The notes under the pieces were generated by a model. It was not told where the DNA came from, did not search any database, and saw only the letters and a program-made list of their open reading frames with translations. Both the position numbers and the translations under genes were made by a program. A stretch of 32,680 bases of DNA from Clostridia bacterium (GTDB lineage: Bacteria; Bacillota_A; Clostridia; Oscillospirales; CAG-272): assembly GCA_017454075.1 (NCBI GenBank), contig JAFTDQ010000056.1, forward strand, positions 1-32,680. The letters run 5' to 3'. Positions 9,521-16,577 of the stretch are shown piece by piece; the stretch's first letter is position 1; the number at the start of each line of letters is the position of its first letter.

Positions 9521-10288
9521 TTACCACTGATACTGGAACGGGTACGCGATCACATCGTATGAAGCTATGTCGTCGGATGTGATTTGAGAAGAAAGCGCAC
9601 TTGTTTCGAATCCGACCTTTTCCCCTGCGGGAAGATCATCGGTAAGTATCGTAAACTGCTGCCCTATAAACTTTCCGTCTTTGTCGTAATAATTTGCAAC
9701 GACATATACGAGAGACAGCTTTTTGTCCGTTGTGTTCTGAACGCGCCCGATGAGTTTTGTTCCGAACGTGCCGTCCTTAATCTGAAGGTCGGAAACTTCC
9801 AGTCTTATGAGGTCGACTTTGGCTTTTTCGGCTTTGACGTGAGGAACGACCTTCAGGCCCTCGGTATTTGTTCCGTCATACGTCGTTTCTTCGAAATAAT
9901 ATGCGGTTTCACCCGGCTTGATTATCTGAGGGAAAGCGCTTACCATGTTGAGAGTCTGAGCTAAACTTCCGTCGGCATTTTCGACGTCAACGCTGCTGGT
10001 TTCCAGGTAGAGGTTAACATCGCCGGTGTTTTTAACAGGAATTGCAACTCTTATCCAGTTTGTCCCGATACTGCTTGTCCAGATAGCGACGCTTGTTTCG
10101 CCGAGAGTGTATTCGACTTTTTCCTGTTTGGCGGGTTCGGTGTTTTGTCCCTGACTTGCGGGTGACGGAGTATCATTATTGGTGCCCTGGGAAGCGGGGG
10201 TATCGGATGAGCCGCTGCCTATGGCCATAGCCATAAATATCCCCACAACCAAAACCAAAACGATTGCTCTAATCAGTTTGTTTCTCAT
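9521..10288 (-). CDS. Membrane-anchored extracellular protein, FxLYD-like
   Basis: The 255-residue protein has an N-terminal hydrophobic segment (about 4-24, MRNKLIRAIVLVLVVGIFMAM). A low-complexity Ser/Thr/Gln linker follows to about residue 55, then a beta-rich domain. There is no lipobox Cys, so it is probably anchored by the uncleaved helix or secreted. The segments IRVAIPVKNTGDVNLYLE and LIGRVQNTTDKKLSLVYVVANYYDKDG resemble FxLYD or telomeric-repeat-binding-like immunoglobulin folds; no enzymatic motif is seen. AAGGAG lies 8 bases before the ATG, and the start overlaps the end of the upstream VanZ-like gene by 20 bases, so the two are co-transcribed. Function unknown. Confidence 0.8.
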   Translation of the reverse strand: MRNKLIRAIVLVLVVGIFMAMAIGSGSSDTPASQGTNNDTPSPASQGQNTEPAKQEKVEYTLGETSVAIWTSSIGTNWIRVAIPVKNTGDVNLYLETSSVDVENADGSLAQTLNMVSAFPQIIKPGETAYYFEETTYDGTNTEGLKVVPHVKAEKAKVDLIRLEVSDLQIKDGTFGTKLIGRVQNTTDKKLSLVYVVANYYDKDGKFIGQQFTILTDDLPAGEKVGFETSALSSQITSDDIASYDVIAYPFQYQW

Positions 10289-10706
10289 TTTCGTTTCTCC
10301 TTGAGTGTATTATTGTTATTATGAGTGATAGGATCGCTCCTAATGTCTCCACAAGTAAATCAAAAAAATCGAACGTTCCGGGAATTAAACCGTATTTCTG
10401 AAATAATTCAACCAGAAATCCGACCGAGATCCCGATCGATAAAGCGACGATCGACTGAGGTTTGCCTTTCCCGAGAATAAGCTTAACAAGTGCGGTTAAT
10501 GAAAAAGCCCACAAAAAATCTCCGAGATAATATTTGATAAATCTCCAGAAAAGATTATCCGGCGTCTCGATATAAGCTGGATTGATATCAAATAAACCGT
10601 ATATTGCTTCGGAAACTATTGCTGTGGGGCGAAACGCGAGATATATAATCGATCCGGCGATAAGCGGGACAACTGTGATTGCGATCCAAAACAACGTTTT
10701 TTTCAT
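10269..10706 (-). CDS. Small multi-pass membrane protein, VanZ-like
   Basis: The 145-residue product has about four hydrophobic segments: near residues 5-27, 62-80, 85-105 and 115-135. The segment YLGDFLWAFSLTALV and the later FDFFDLLVETLGAIL recall VanZ-like integral membrane proteins. The family call is tentative, because other small four-helix proteins look alike. It is cotranscribed with the FxLYD-like gene, whose start it overlaps. The ribosome site is weak (GGCAGAG region) and no clear promoter was found between it and the recombinase. This block is more AT-rich than the purine genes, which fits acquired DNA. Confidence 0.72.
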   Translation of the reverse strand: MKKTLFWIAITVVPLIAGSIIYLAFRPTAIVSEAIYGLFDINPAYIETPDNLFWRFIKYYLGDFLWAFSLTALVKLILGKGKPQSIVALSIGISVGFLVELFQKYGLIPGTFDFFDLLVETLGAILSLIITIIHSRRNENEKQTD

Positions 10707-10844
10707 ATAACTCTGCCGGCTGTTATTATCCTCACAATTTTTCCGTCATAAGGTAGACTTTTTGATTCTTCGATATGATTGACATCTATTGCCTTTTTTA
10801 GGGCAAAAAAATAAGCCTATAGAAAAAAAAACAGGCTTTTACTA

Positions 10845-10873
10845 TTGACAAACGGGGTAATCTGTGCTATACT
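10845..10873 (+). promoter_or_regulatory. Sigma-A promoter pointing into a terminator
   Basis: TTGACA at 10845-10850, a 17-bp spacer and TATACT at 10868-10873 form a near-consensus plus-strand promoter. Transcription would start near 10880, only some 6 bases before the hairpin at 10886. No gene on the plus strand follows it before the feo operon. Confidence 0.7.
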
Positions 10874-10885
10874 ACCACAAATTTG

Positions 10886-11535
<650 letters not shown>

Positions 11536-11552
11536 TTAATGTGCGGTAAATC

Positions 11553-11581
11553 ATTATATCACCTTCGAGCGTCACTGTCGG
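11553..11581 (-). promoter_or_regulatory. Promoter of the serine recombinase gene
   Basis: Read on the minus strand: CCGACA (plus 11576-11581), a 17-bp spacer, then a perfect TATAAT (plus 11553-11558), with the recombinase ATG about 35 bases downstream of the -10 box. The -35 box matches consensus at 4 of 6 positions. Confidence 0.62.
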
Positions 11582-11605
11582 CGGGGGATTTGCCGAACGA
11601 TAATT

Positions 11606-11640
11606 TCAAAAGCGCCTCCCGTTTGCGGAGAGGCGCTTTT
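11606..11640 (+). terminator. Orphan terminator, right copy of the 35-bp repeat
   Basis: This is an exact copy of 9422-9456, with the hairpin at 11608-11640 followed by one further T. No plus-strand gene precedes it between purL and here, so it looks like a duplicated purL terminator. It may still insulate the feo operon from readthrough. Confidence 0.85.
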
Positions 11641-11706
11641 TATTCCCGTAATATTGCCTTGTTCCGCGCACGGGATTCGGCGATGAAAAAAATTTCTCTT
11701 CCCCTC

Positions 11707-11735
11707 TTGACAAGTTAGCCGCGGCTGACTATAAT
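11707..11735 (+). promoter_or_regulatory. Consensus promoter of the feo operon
   Basis: A perfect TTGACA (11707-11712), 17-bp spacer and perfect TATAAT (11730-11735). Start of transcription is expected near 11742, about 42 bases before the first feoA ATG. The spacer is filled by a dyad that is annotated separately. Confidence 0.9.
11713..11730. promoter_or_regulatory. Operator-like dyad in the feo promoter
   Basis: AGTTAGCCG/CGGCTGACT is an 18-bp inverted repeat with one mismatched pair, lying exactly between the -35 and -10 boxes. A repressor bound here would block the polymerase. The TTAGCC...GGCT(A/G)A arms recall DtxR/IdeR-type iron boxes, so an iron-dependent repressor is a reasonable inference; the regulator is not in the window. 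Confidence 0.7.
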
Positions 11736-11743
11736 ATACCGTG

Positions 11744-11763
11744 ATGTTAGCAGAGGGCAACAA
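11744..11763. repeat. Leader motif, copy 1 (upstream of feoA)
   Basis: ATGTTAGCAGAGGGCAACAA lies at the predicted 5' end of the feo transcript. It matches 18 of 20 bases with a second copy upstream of feoB. Role unknown; regulator or RNA-binding site are possible. Confidence 0.6.
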
Positions 11764-11783
11764 CCCGGAAAGGAGGCGGTCGT

Positions 11784-11996
11784 ATGATGCCGCTTACACT
11801 TGCCGACGCGGGCGAGGAGCTTATCATAAAGAAGGTGGGCGGAAGTCCGGAGGTCAGGCAGCATCTTGAAAACCTTGGCTTTGTTCCCGGCGGGAACGTG
11901 ATCATCGTTTCAAAGATCGGCGAAAATCTCATCGTGAACGTAAAGGAATCGAGGATCGCCGTCGATCGGGAGCTCGCAAAAAGGATAATGATATAG
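11784..11996 (+). CDS. feoA: FeoA, first copy (SH3-like ferrous iron transport protein A)
   Basis: A 70-residue FeoA: MMPLTLADAGEELIIKKVGG, the LENLGFVPGGNVIIVSK core, and NLIVNVKESRIAVDRELAKRIMI at the end. FeoA is a small cytoplasmic SH3-like protein needed for FeoB-dependent Fe(II) uptake. A strong AAAGGAGG at 11769-11776 stands 7 bases before the ATG; a second ATG follows directly. The stop lies 8 bases before the second feoA, and the ribosome site of that gene overlaps this stop region. The two FeoA copies differ clearly in sequence, so they are not a recent duplication. Confidence 0.93.
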   Translation: MMPLTLADAGEELIIKKVGGSPEVRQHLENLGFVPGGNVIIVSKIGENLIVNVKESRIAVDRELAKRIMI

Positions 11997-12004
11997 GAGG
12001 ACGC

Positions 12005-12226
12005 ATGAAAACTCTCAGGGACGCAAAAATCGGGCAGACCGTAAAGGTCGTCAAACTCCACGGCGAGGGAGCCGTGAAAAGACGCATCATGGATATGGGC
12101 GTGACAAAGGGCGTTGAGGTGTTTATACGCAAGGTCGCTCCGCTCGGAGACCCGATCGAGGTCAATCTCCGCGGATACGAACTCAGTATCCGCAAGGCGG
12201 ACGCCGAAATGATCGAGATAGAATAA
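12005..12226 (+). CDS. feoA: FeoA, second copy
   Basis: A 73-residue FeoA-family protein: MKTLRDAKIGQTVKVVKLHGEG, the KRRIMDMGVTKGVEVFIRKVAPLGDPIEV core and a C-terminal YELSIRKADAEMIEIE. The RxLxxMGV.xG turn and the PLGDPIEV strand are the usual FeoA signatures, and this copy fits the canonical FeoA better than the first. AGGAGG lies 4-5 bases before the ATG. The pair probably acts on FeoB as a heteromer or as two separate regulators; that is inference. It is followed by an 84-base gap holding a small hairpin and the second leader motif, then feoB. Confidence 0.94.
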   Translation: MKTLRDAKIGQTVKVVKLHGEGAVKRRIMDMGVTKGVEVFIRKVAPLGDPIEVNLRGYELSIRKADAEMIEIE

Positions 12227-12229
12227 TCT

Positions 12230-12246
12230 GGTTCCCGGACGGGACC
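12230..12246 (+). terminator. Weak hairpin between feoA and feoB
   Basis: GGT-CCC can pair with GGGACC around a GGAC loop with one bulged T, followed by GTATTATTTT. It could reduce readthrough into feoB or stabilise the upstream feoA message. It is too short to be a strong terminator. Confidence 0.35.
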
Positions 12247-12262
12247 GTATTATTTTACCGGT

Positions 12263-12282
12263 ATGTTAGCATAGGACAACAA
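12263..12282. repeat. Leader motif, copy 2 (upstream of feoB)
   Basis: ATGTTAGCATAGGACAACAA is the second copy of the motif at 11744-11763. A TATTAT at 12248-12253 sits at the same distance as TATAAT does from copy 1, so the segment looks like a decayed copy of the feoA promoter-leader. No fitting -35 box was found. Confidence 0.55.
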
Positions 12283-12310
12283 AAGAGCAGGAAAGGAAAT
12301 CATAAATCGT

Positions 12311-14815
12311 ATGGATATGAAAATTGCCCTTGCGGGCAACCCCAACAGCGGCAAAACGACGCTGTTCAACGCTCTGACGGGCTCCAACCAGTTCGTAGGG
12401 AACTGGCCCGGGGTGACGGTCGAGAAAAAAGAAGGAAAGCTCAAAAAGCACGACGGCGTCACGGTGACCGACCTTCCGGGTATTTATTCGCTTTCGCCTT
12501 ACACCCTCGAGGAGGTCGTCGCGAGAAATTATCTGATTAACGAGCGGCCGGACGCCATACTCAATATAATCGACGGCACGAACCTCGAGCGAAATCTTTA
12601 TCTGACTACCCAGCTCACCGAGCTCGGAATACCCGTTGTGCTCGCCGTCAACATGATGGACGTCGTTAAAAAGAACGGCGACGTCATCAACGTAAGCGAA
12701 CTGTCAAGGCAGATAGGATGCAGGGTCGTCGAGATTTCGGCGCTTAAGGGCGACGGCGTCATGGAGGCGGCCGAGGCCGCCATCGAGGCCGCGAAAAGCG
12801 GAAGGACCGTCCCTCAGCACACCTTCTCCGGGCCGGTCGAGCACGCTCTCGCTCATATCGAGGAGGCGGTCGTTCACGATCTCCCGGAAGAGAAGCAGAG
12901 ATGGTACGCAATCAAGATCTTCGAGCGTGATGAGAAGGTGCTCGGGCAGCTCAATATTCCGGCCGACACCCGCGATCACATTGAGAAGGATATCGCGGCC
13001 GCAGAGGAAGAGCTCGACGACGACGCAGAAAGCATCATTACAAACGAAAGGTACGTCTATATCGCGGGAGTGATAAAGGCGTGCTACAAGAAAAAGAATA
13101 AAGGCACCCTTACGGCGTCCGACAAAATAGACAAAGTAGTCACTAACCGCTGGCTCGGACTTCCGATCTTCGCCGCCATCATGTTTCTCGTTTACTGGAT
13201 CGCGATGGTCGGTCCCGGCGCCTGGGCGACGGACTGGGCAAACGATGGGCTTTTCGGGGACGGTTTCCACCTCTTCGGGATCGGCTCGGGCGCTTACGAG
13301 GAAAAGTCGGGGGATTACGAAGCGGCAGTCAACGCGATAAACGCTTTCGGGTTCGAGTTTGATACTGAGGACGAAGAGTTCGACGCCGACGCGTTCCTCG
13401 GCGAACTCAACGGGTTCACGAGCGCCGAAAAGACGGCGACGGTCCTCACGGAGGACGAAGAGACTCTAGAGGACGCCGAGCTGACCGTTTATTTTGACAA
13501 GGTTCCGGAAGGAGCCGGAGACGACGTCAACGGAATGTCGTTCAAAGACGCCGTCGCGTTCTTTACCGAAAAGGGCTTCGACGAGCCGGATCCCGCCGCG
13601 GACGGCGTGTGGGTCCCCGGCATCCCGGTCCTCGTTGAAAAACTTCTTGACGCTGCAAACAGTCCGGACTGGCTCAAAGGCCTGATACTTGACGGTATCG
13701 TCGCCGGTGTCGGAGCCGTGCTCGGCTTCGTTCCCCAGATGCTCGTCCTGTTCCTCATGCTCGCCTTCCTCGAGGCGTGCGGATACATGGCGCGTATCGC
13801 CTTCGTTCTCGACCGTATATTCCGCCGTTTCGGTCTTTCCGGCAAGTCCTTCATCCCGATGCTCATCGGTACGGGATGCGGAGTTCCCGGCATCATGGCG
13901 TCGCGTACCATTGAAAACGAGCGCGACCGCCGCATGACGATTATGACGACGACCTTCATCCCCTGCGGCGCAAAAGTGCCGTTTATCGCGATGATAGCCG
14001 GCGCTCTCTTCGGCAAATCGGCTCTGATCGCCACCTCGGCTTACTTTATCGGTATGGCGGCTATCATCATTTCGGGCGTAATGCTCAAGAAGACGAAACG
14101 CTTCGCGGGAGAGCCCGCCCCCTTCGTGATGGAGCTTCCCGCGTATCATATGCCGACCCTCGGAAACGTTCTCCGCTCTATGTGGGAGCGCGGCTGGTCG
14201 TTTATAAAGAAAGCCGGGACCGTAATTCTCCTTTCGACGATCGTCGTCTGGTTCACGTCGTTCTTCGGAGTCGTTGACGGCACGTTCCGTATGCTCGGCG
14301 AGGAAGAACTCGAGTACTCAATCCTTGCGGCGATAGGCAACGGAGTCGCGTGGATATTCGCGCCTCTCGGCTGGGGCACCTGGCGCGCTGCGGTGGCGTC
14401 CGTCACCGGTCTTGTCGCAAAAGAGAACATAGTCGGCACGATGGGTATCCTTTACAGGACCGGCGAAACGACGGTCTACCGTGCGCTCGCCGCGGCCTTC
14501 ACGAAGGTCACCGGATTCTCGTTCCTCGTCTTCAACCTGCTCTGCGCCCCCTGCTTCGCCGCTATCGGCGCGATCAAGCGTGAGATGAACAACGCCGGAT
14601 GGACGTGGTTCGCAATAGGATATCAGTGCGGATTTGCCTATGCGATCGCGCTGATGGTAAACCAGTTCGGCAATCTCTTCACCGGGAATCTTACCGGCGC
14701 GCTCAACATAATCAGCTTCATTGTCGCCGTAGCTCTTCTCGGGCTCATGGTCTACATGGTCTTCTTCAAGAAATACAAAGAGGCCACGAAGCTCGAGTAC
14801 TCGGGGAACAAATAA
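12311..14815 (+). CDS. feoB: FeoB ferrous iron transporter
   Basis: The 834-residue membrane protein drives Fe(II) uptake and has an N-terminal G domain. GTPase motifs are clear: GNPNSGKT (9-16), GNWPGVT (30-36), DLPG (54-57) and NMMD (114-117). The membrane part starts near residue 282 and carries both gate motifs, the Cys-containing GTGCGVPGIMASRTI and the later IPCGAKVPFIAMIAGALFG. Between the first and second membrane segments (about 320-435) there is an unusually long acidic stretch rich in Asp and Glu. AAAGGA lies 13 bases before the chosen ATG; a second ATG at 12317 is possible. It is the third gene of the feo operon. Confidence 0.96.
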   Translation: MDMKIALAGNPNSGKTTLFNALTGSNQFVGNWPGVTVEKKEGKLKKHDGVTVTDLPGIYSLSPYTLEEVVARNYLINERPDAILNIIDGTNLERNLYLTTQLTELGIPVVLAVNMMDVVKKNGDVINVSELSRQIGCRVVEISALKGDGVMEAAEAAIEAAKSGRTVPQHTFSGPVEHALAHIEEAVVHDLPEEKQRWYAIKIFERDEKVLGQLNIPADTRDHIEKDIAAAEEELDDDAESIITNERYVYIAGVIKACYKKKNKGTLTASDKIDKVVTNRWLGLPIFAAIMFLVYWIAMVGPGAWATDWANDGLFGDGFHLFGIGSGAYEEKSGDYEAAVNAINAFGFEFDTEDEEFDADAFLGELNGFTSAEKTATVLTEDEETLEDAELTVYFDKVPEGAGDDVNGMSFKDAVAFFTEKGFDEPDPAADGVWVPGIPVLVEKLLDAANSPDWLKGLILDGIVAGVGAVLGFVPQMLVLFLMLAFLEACGYMARIAFVLDRIFRRFGLSGKSFIPMLIGTGCGVPGIMASRTIENERDRRMTIMTTTFIPCGAKVPFIAMIAGALFGKSALIATSAYFIGMAAIIISGVMLKKTKRFAGEPAPFVMELPAYHMPTLGNVLRSMWERGWSFIKKAGTVILLSTIVVWFTSFFGVVDGTFRMLGEEELEYSILAAIGNGVAWIFAPLGWGTWRAAVASVTGLVAKENIVGTMGILYRTGETTVYRALAAAFTKVTGFSFLVFNLLCAPCFAAIGAIKREMNNAGWTWFAIGYQCGFAYAIALMVNQFGNLFTGNLTGALNIISFIVAVALLGLMVYMVFFKKYKEATKLEYSGNK

Positions 14816-14837
14816 TCTATCGGAAGGAGCAGACAAA

Positions 14838-15044
14838 ATGGAATGGCTTGCAAATAATATCTGGACAATAATAATCGTTCTGGTTCTCGTCGCTGTCGTC
14901 GCGTGCGTGATTGCCGTGATGGTAAGGGACAGGAAAAAGGGCAGGCCGGCCTGCGGCGGATGCGGAGGGAACTGCGCCGCCTGCGGACTCTGCTCCGCGT
15001 GTAAAAATCCCGGCAATACCTCGGGGACCGAACAAAGCAAATAG
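14838..15044 (+). CDS. FeoB-associated Cys-rich membrane protein
   Basis: A 68-residue protein with one membrane helix (about 9-30, IWTIIIVLVLVAVVACVIAVM) and a short cytoplasmic tail CGGCGGNCAACGLCSAC containing six Cys. This is the layout of the FeoB-associated Cys-rich family found after feoB in many Bacillota; its proposed role is iron handling at the inner side of the membrane. GGAAGGAG lies 8 bases before the ATG, 22 bases after feoB. It is the last gene of the operon, followed by a terminator. Confidence 0.9.
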   Translation: MEWLANNIWTIIIVLVLVAVVACVIAVMVRDRKKGRPACGGCGGNCAACGLCSACKNPGNTSGTEQSK

Positions 15045-15094
15045 AATCCGGGCGGGTCTTTTCCTCCTTTCATTCCCCGCCCGTAAACAAAAAC

Positions 15095-15128
15095 CCGGCC
15101 GTCGGAAGATCCGACGGTCGGATTTTTT
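15095..15128 (+). terminator. Intrinsic terminator of the feo operon (bidirectional)
   Basis: A 12-bp stem (CCGGCCGTCGGA at 15095-15106 with TCCGACGGTCGG at 15110-15121, one G-U pair) with an AGA loop and six T at 15123-15128. Read on the minus strand the stem is followed by GTTTTTGTTTAC, so it also serves the convergent operon ending at 15138. A second 8-bp hairpin with a pyrimidine loop lies upstream at 15049-15083. Confidence 0.9.
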
Positions 15129-15137
15129 AAGAAGAAA

Positions 15138-16577
15138 TTACATAAGCCCTGCGGCGAGTTGTACGCACTTATACGCCCCGTCGTAGTAGCCGGCGGCTTT
15201 CAGAGCGTCTATCCTGTCGCATATATGCGGGATGATCTCGCGGTCGGAAAGGAGCCGGTCAAGCTCGTCGCAGACGCCCTTTTTCGTAGGATATTCGGCC
15301 GTCGAGTCGCCGAACTCGCGGCCGTGGACCGCGCCGTACACCTCGTGACCGCCTATGTGTCTCATGAAGAGCTTGGGGATAGGATAGTAAACGAGCTCGC
15401 TCGGCTTGGTGACGAGCAGGTCGCTTACCGGCATCAGCAGATTTGTCGAATAAACGGCGCGGAATATGTCGTCGTCGCATATAAGCGTCACGCCGTCGGC
15501 CTTGCCGGTCCGGATCTCCGAAACGTAGCCGCGCAGACCGGCGTAATCGTTTTTGAAGCATCTGAGCCACGCTCTGTCACCTATCATGGAACGGAATTCG
15601 TCGAAGACCGCTCCGTGGTCGCCGGTGTTGAGGAATAGCGCGACCTTTCCGGCCTTGACGAGCGGCAGGAGATGCTCTATCATCGCTTTGAAAAGCTTCG
15701 CCCCGGCTCCTGCTCCGCCGACGCCCATGAGTATTCTGAGCGGTTCTCCCGAGGCGATCCGCTCCTTTCTCAGCCGGTTGTCGTCGCTGAGATTGACGAG
15801 CAGCTCGTGATCAACGTAGCAGCCGACGTCGTAAAGCTCGCTTTCGAGGATCCCCCGGAGGGGCTTTTTGTCAAATCCCTCGAGCGTCTTATACCCCATA
15901 TACGCAAACGGCGTCTGGACCGTGTGTATCGCGCCCTCGGAGAGATGCAGCCCCATCGGCCAGTTGTCGGGGATGGCGTTCACGACGCGGGTCATTCCCG
16001 CGTGTATCGCTCCCTGAGCCGGCCAGACGTGTGTTGCTATATACGGCGTGTCCTTCGGGATATTCTTAAAGATCGGGACGAGCAGCTCGCTGTTCTTCTG
16101 ATCCTTCGCGTTGTACGTTATTTTTTTGAAGCCCTCGCTGTTGAGCGGCTCCCAGACGATCTTGTTGAAAAGAAAAGATTTCTGCGAAATACGGGACGCG
16201 AGGGAGTACATCGCGTTCTGTTCCCTTATCATTTTCGAGCCGGTCGCGTCAAATGACGCGAGATCCAGCCATAAGGGATCGAAGCCGAGCGCTTTGGCGC
16301 AGGACGCCATCGCCATCGAGATACGGTAATGACCGAAGCCCATGCGTATATTTCCGACGATGAGCGGATTATCCCCGAAATCGGCGTTCCCGTCCCCGAA
16401 AACGACGTTCCTGACCCCCATGTGGGAGAGCGTGTCGATATCGGTAAAAGAAAGCTTATAATCCGCCCCGCTGTCGTCGCCGTATTTTTTTATGTATTTC
16501 GCCTTGCTTTTTTCGGCGGCTTTTATCGTTTTGCGGTCGATCTCGTTGCCGAAAATTACGCTTGTCCTGTCGCTCAT
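15138..16577 (-). CDS. GT-B-like conserved protein of unknown function
   Basis: A 479-residue cytoplasmic protein without signal peptide. The region LIVGNIRMGFGHYRISMAMASCAKALGF resembles the GxGH-type N-terminal loop of MGDG-synthase/UDP-GlcNAc-like GT-B glycosyltransferases, and a C-terminal block SDLLVTKPSELVYYPIP with GGHEVYGAVHGREFGDST resembles their donor site. It is likely a DUF6938-type family, but I cannot confirm this. No reaction is assigned. It is the last gene of a three-gene minus-strand operon and its ATG overlaps the stop of the GH36 gene by 4 bases (ATGA), so it is probably made together with the transporter and alpha-galactosidase. Confidence 0.7.
   Translation of the reverse strand: MSDRTSVIFGNEIDRKTIKAAEKSKAKYIKKYGDDSGADYKLSFTDIDTLSHMGVRNVVFGDGNADFGDNPLIVGNIRMGFGHYRISMAMASCAKALGFDPLWLDLASFDATGSKMIREQNAMYSLASRISQKSFLFNKIVWEPLNSEGFKKITYNAKDQKNSELLVPIFKNIPKDTPYIATHVWPAQGAIHAGMTRVVNAIPDNWPMGLHLSEGAIHTVQTPFAYMGYKTLEGFDKKPLRGILESELYDVGCYVDHELLVNLSDDNRLRKERIASGEPLRILMGVGGAGAGAKLFKAMIEHLLPLVKAGKVALFLNTGDHGAVFDEFRSMIGDRAWLRCFKNDYAGLRGYVSEIRTGKADGVTLICDDDIFRAVYSTNLLMPVSDLLVTKPSELVYYPIPKLFMRHIGGHEVYGAVHGREFGDSTAEYPTKKGVCDELDRLLSDREIIPHICDRIDALKAAGYYDGAYKCVQLAAGLM

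Noticed and set aside
10721..10738. A lac-operator-like string, TTGTGAGGATAATAACA, on the minus strand upstream of the VanZ-like gene
   Set aside because: It only partly matches the lac operator, lacks dyad symmetry and there is no LacI-type gene nearby, so it is taken as chance.
12230..12262. A second full promoter directly upstream of feoB
   Set aside because: A TATTAT is present but no -35 box fits at 16-18 bp, so only a decayed copy of the promoter-leader is claimed.
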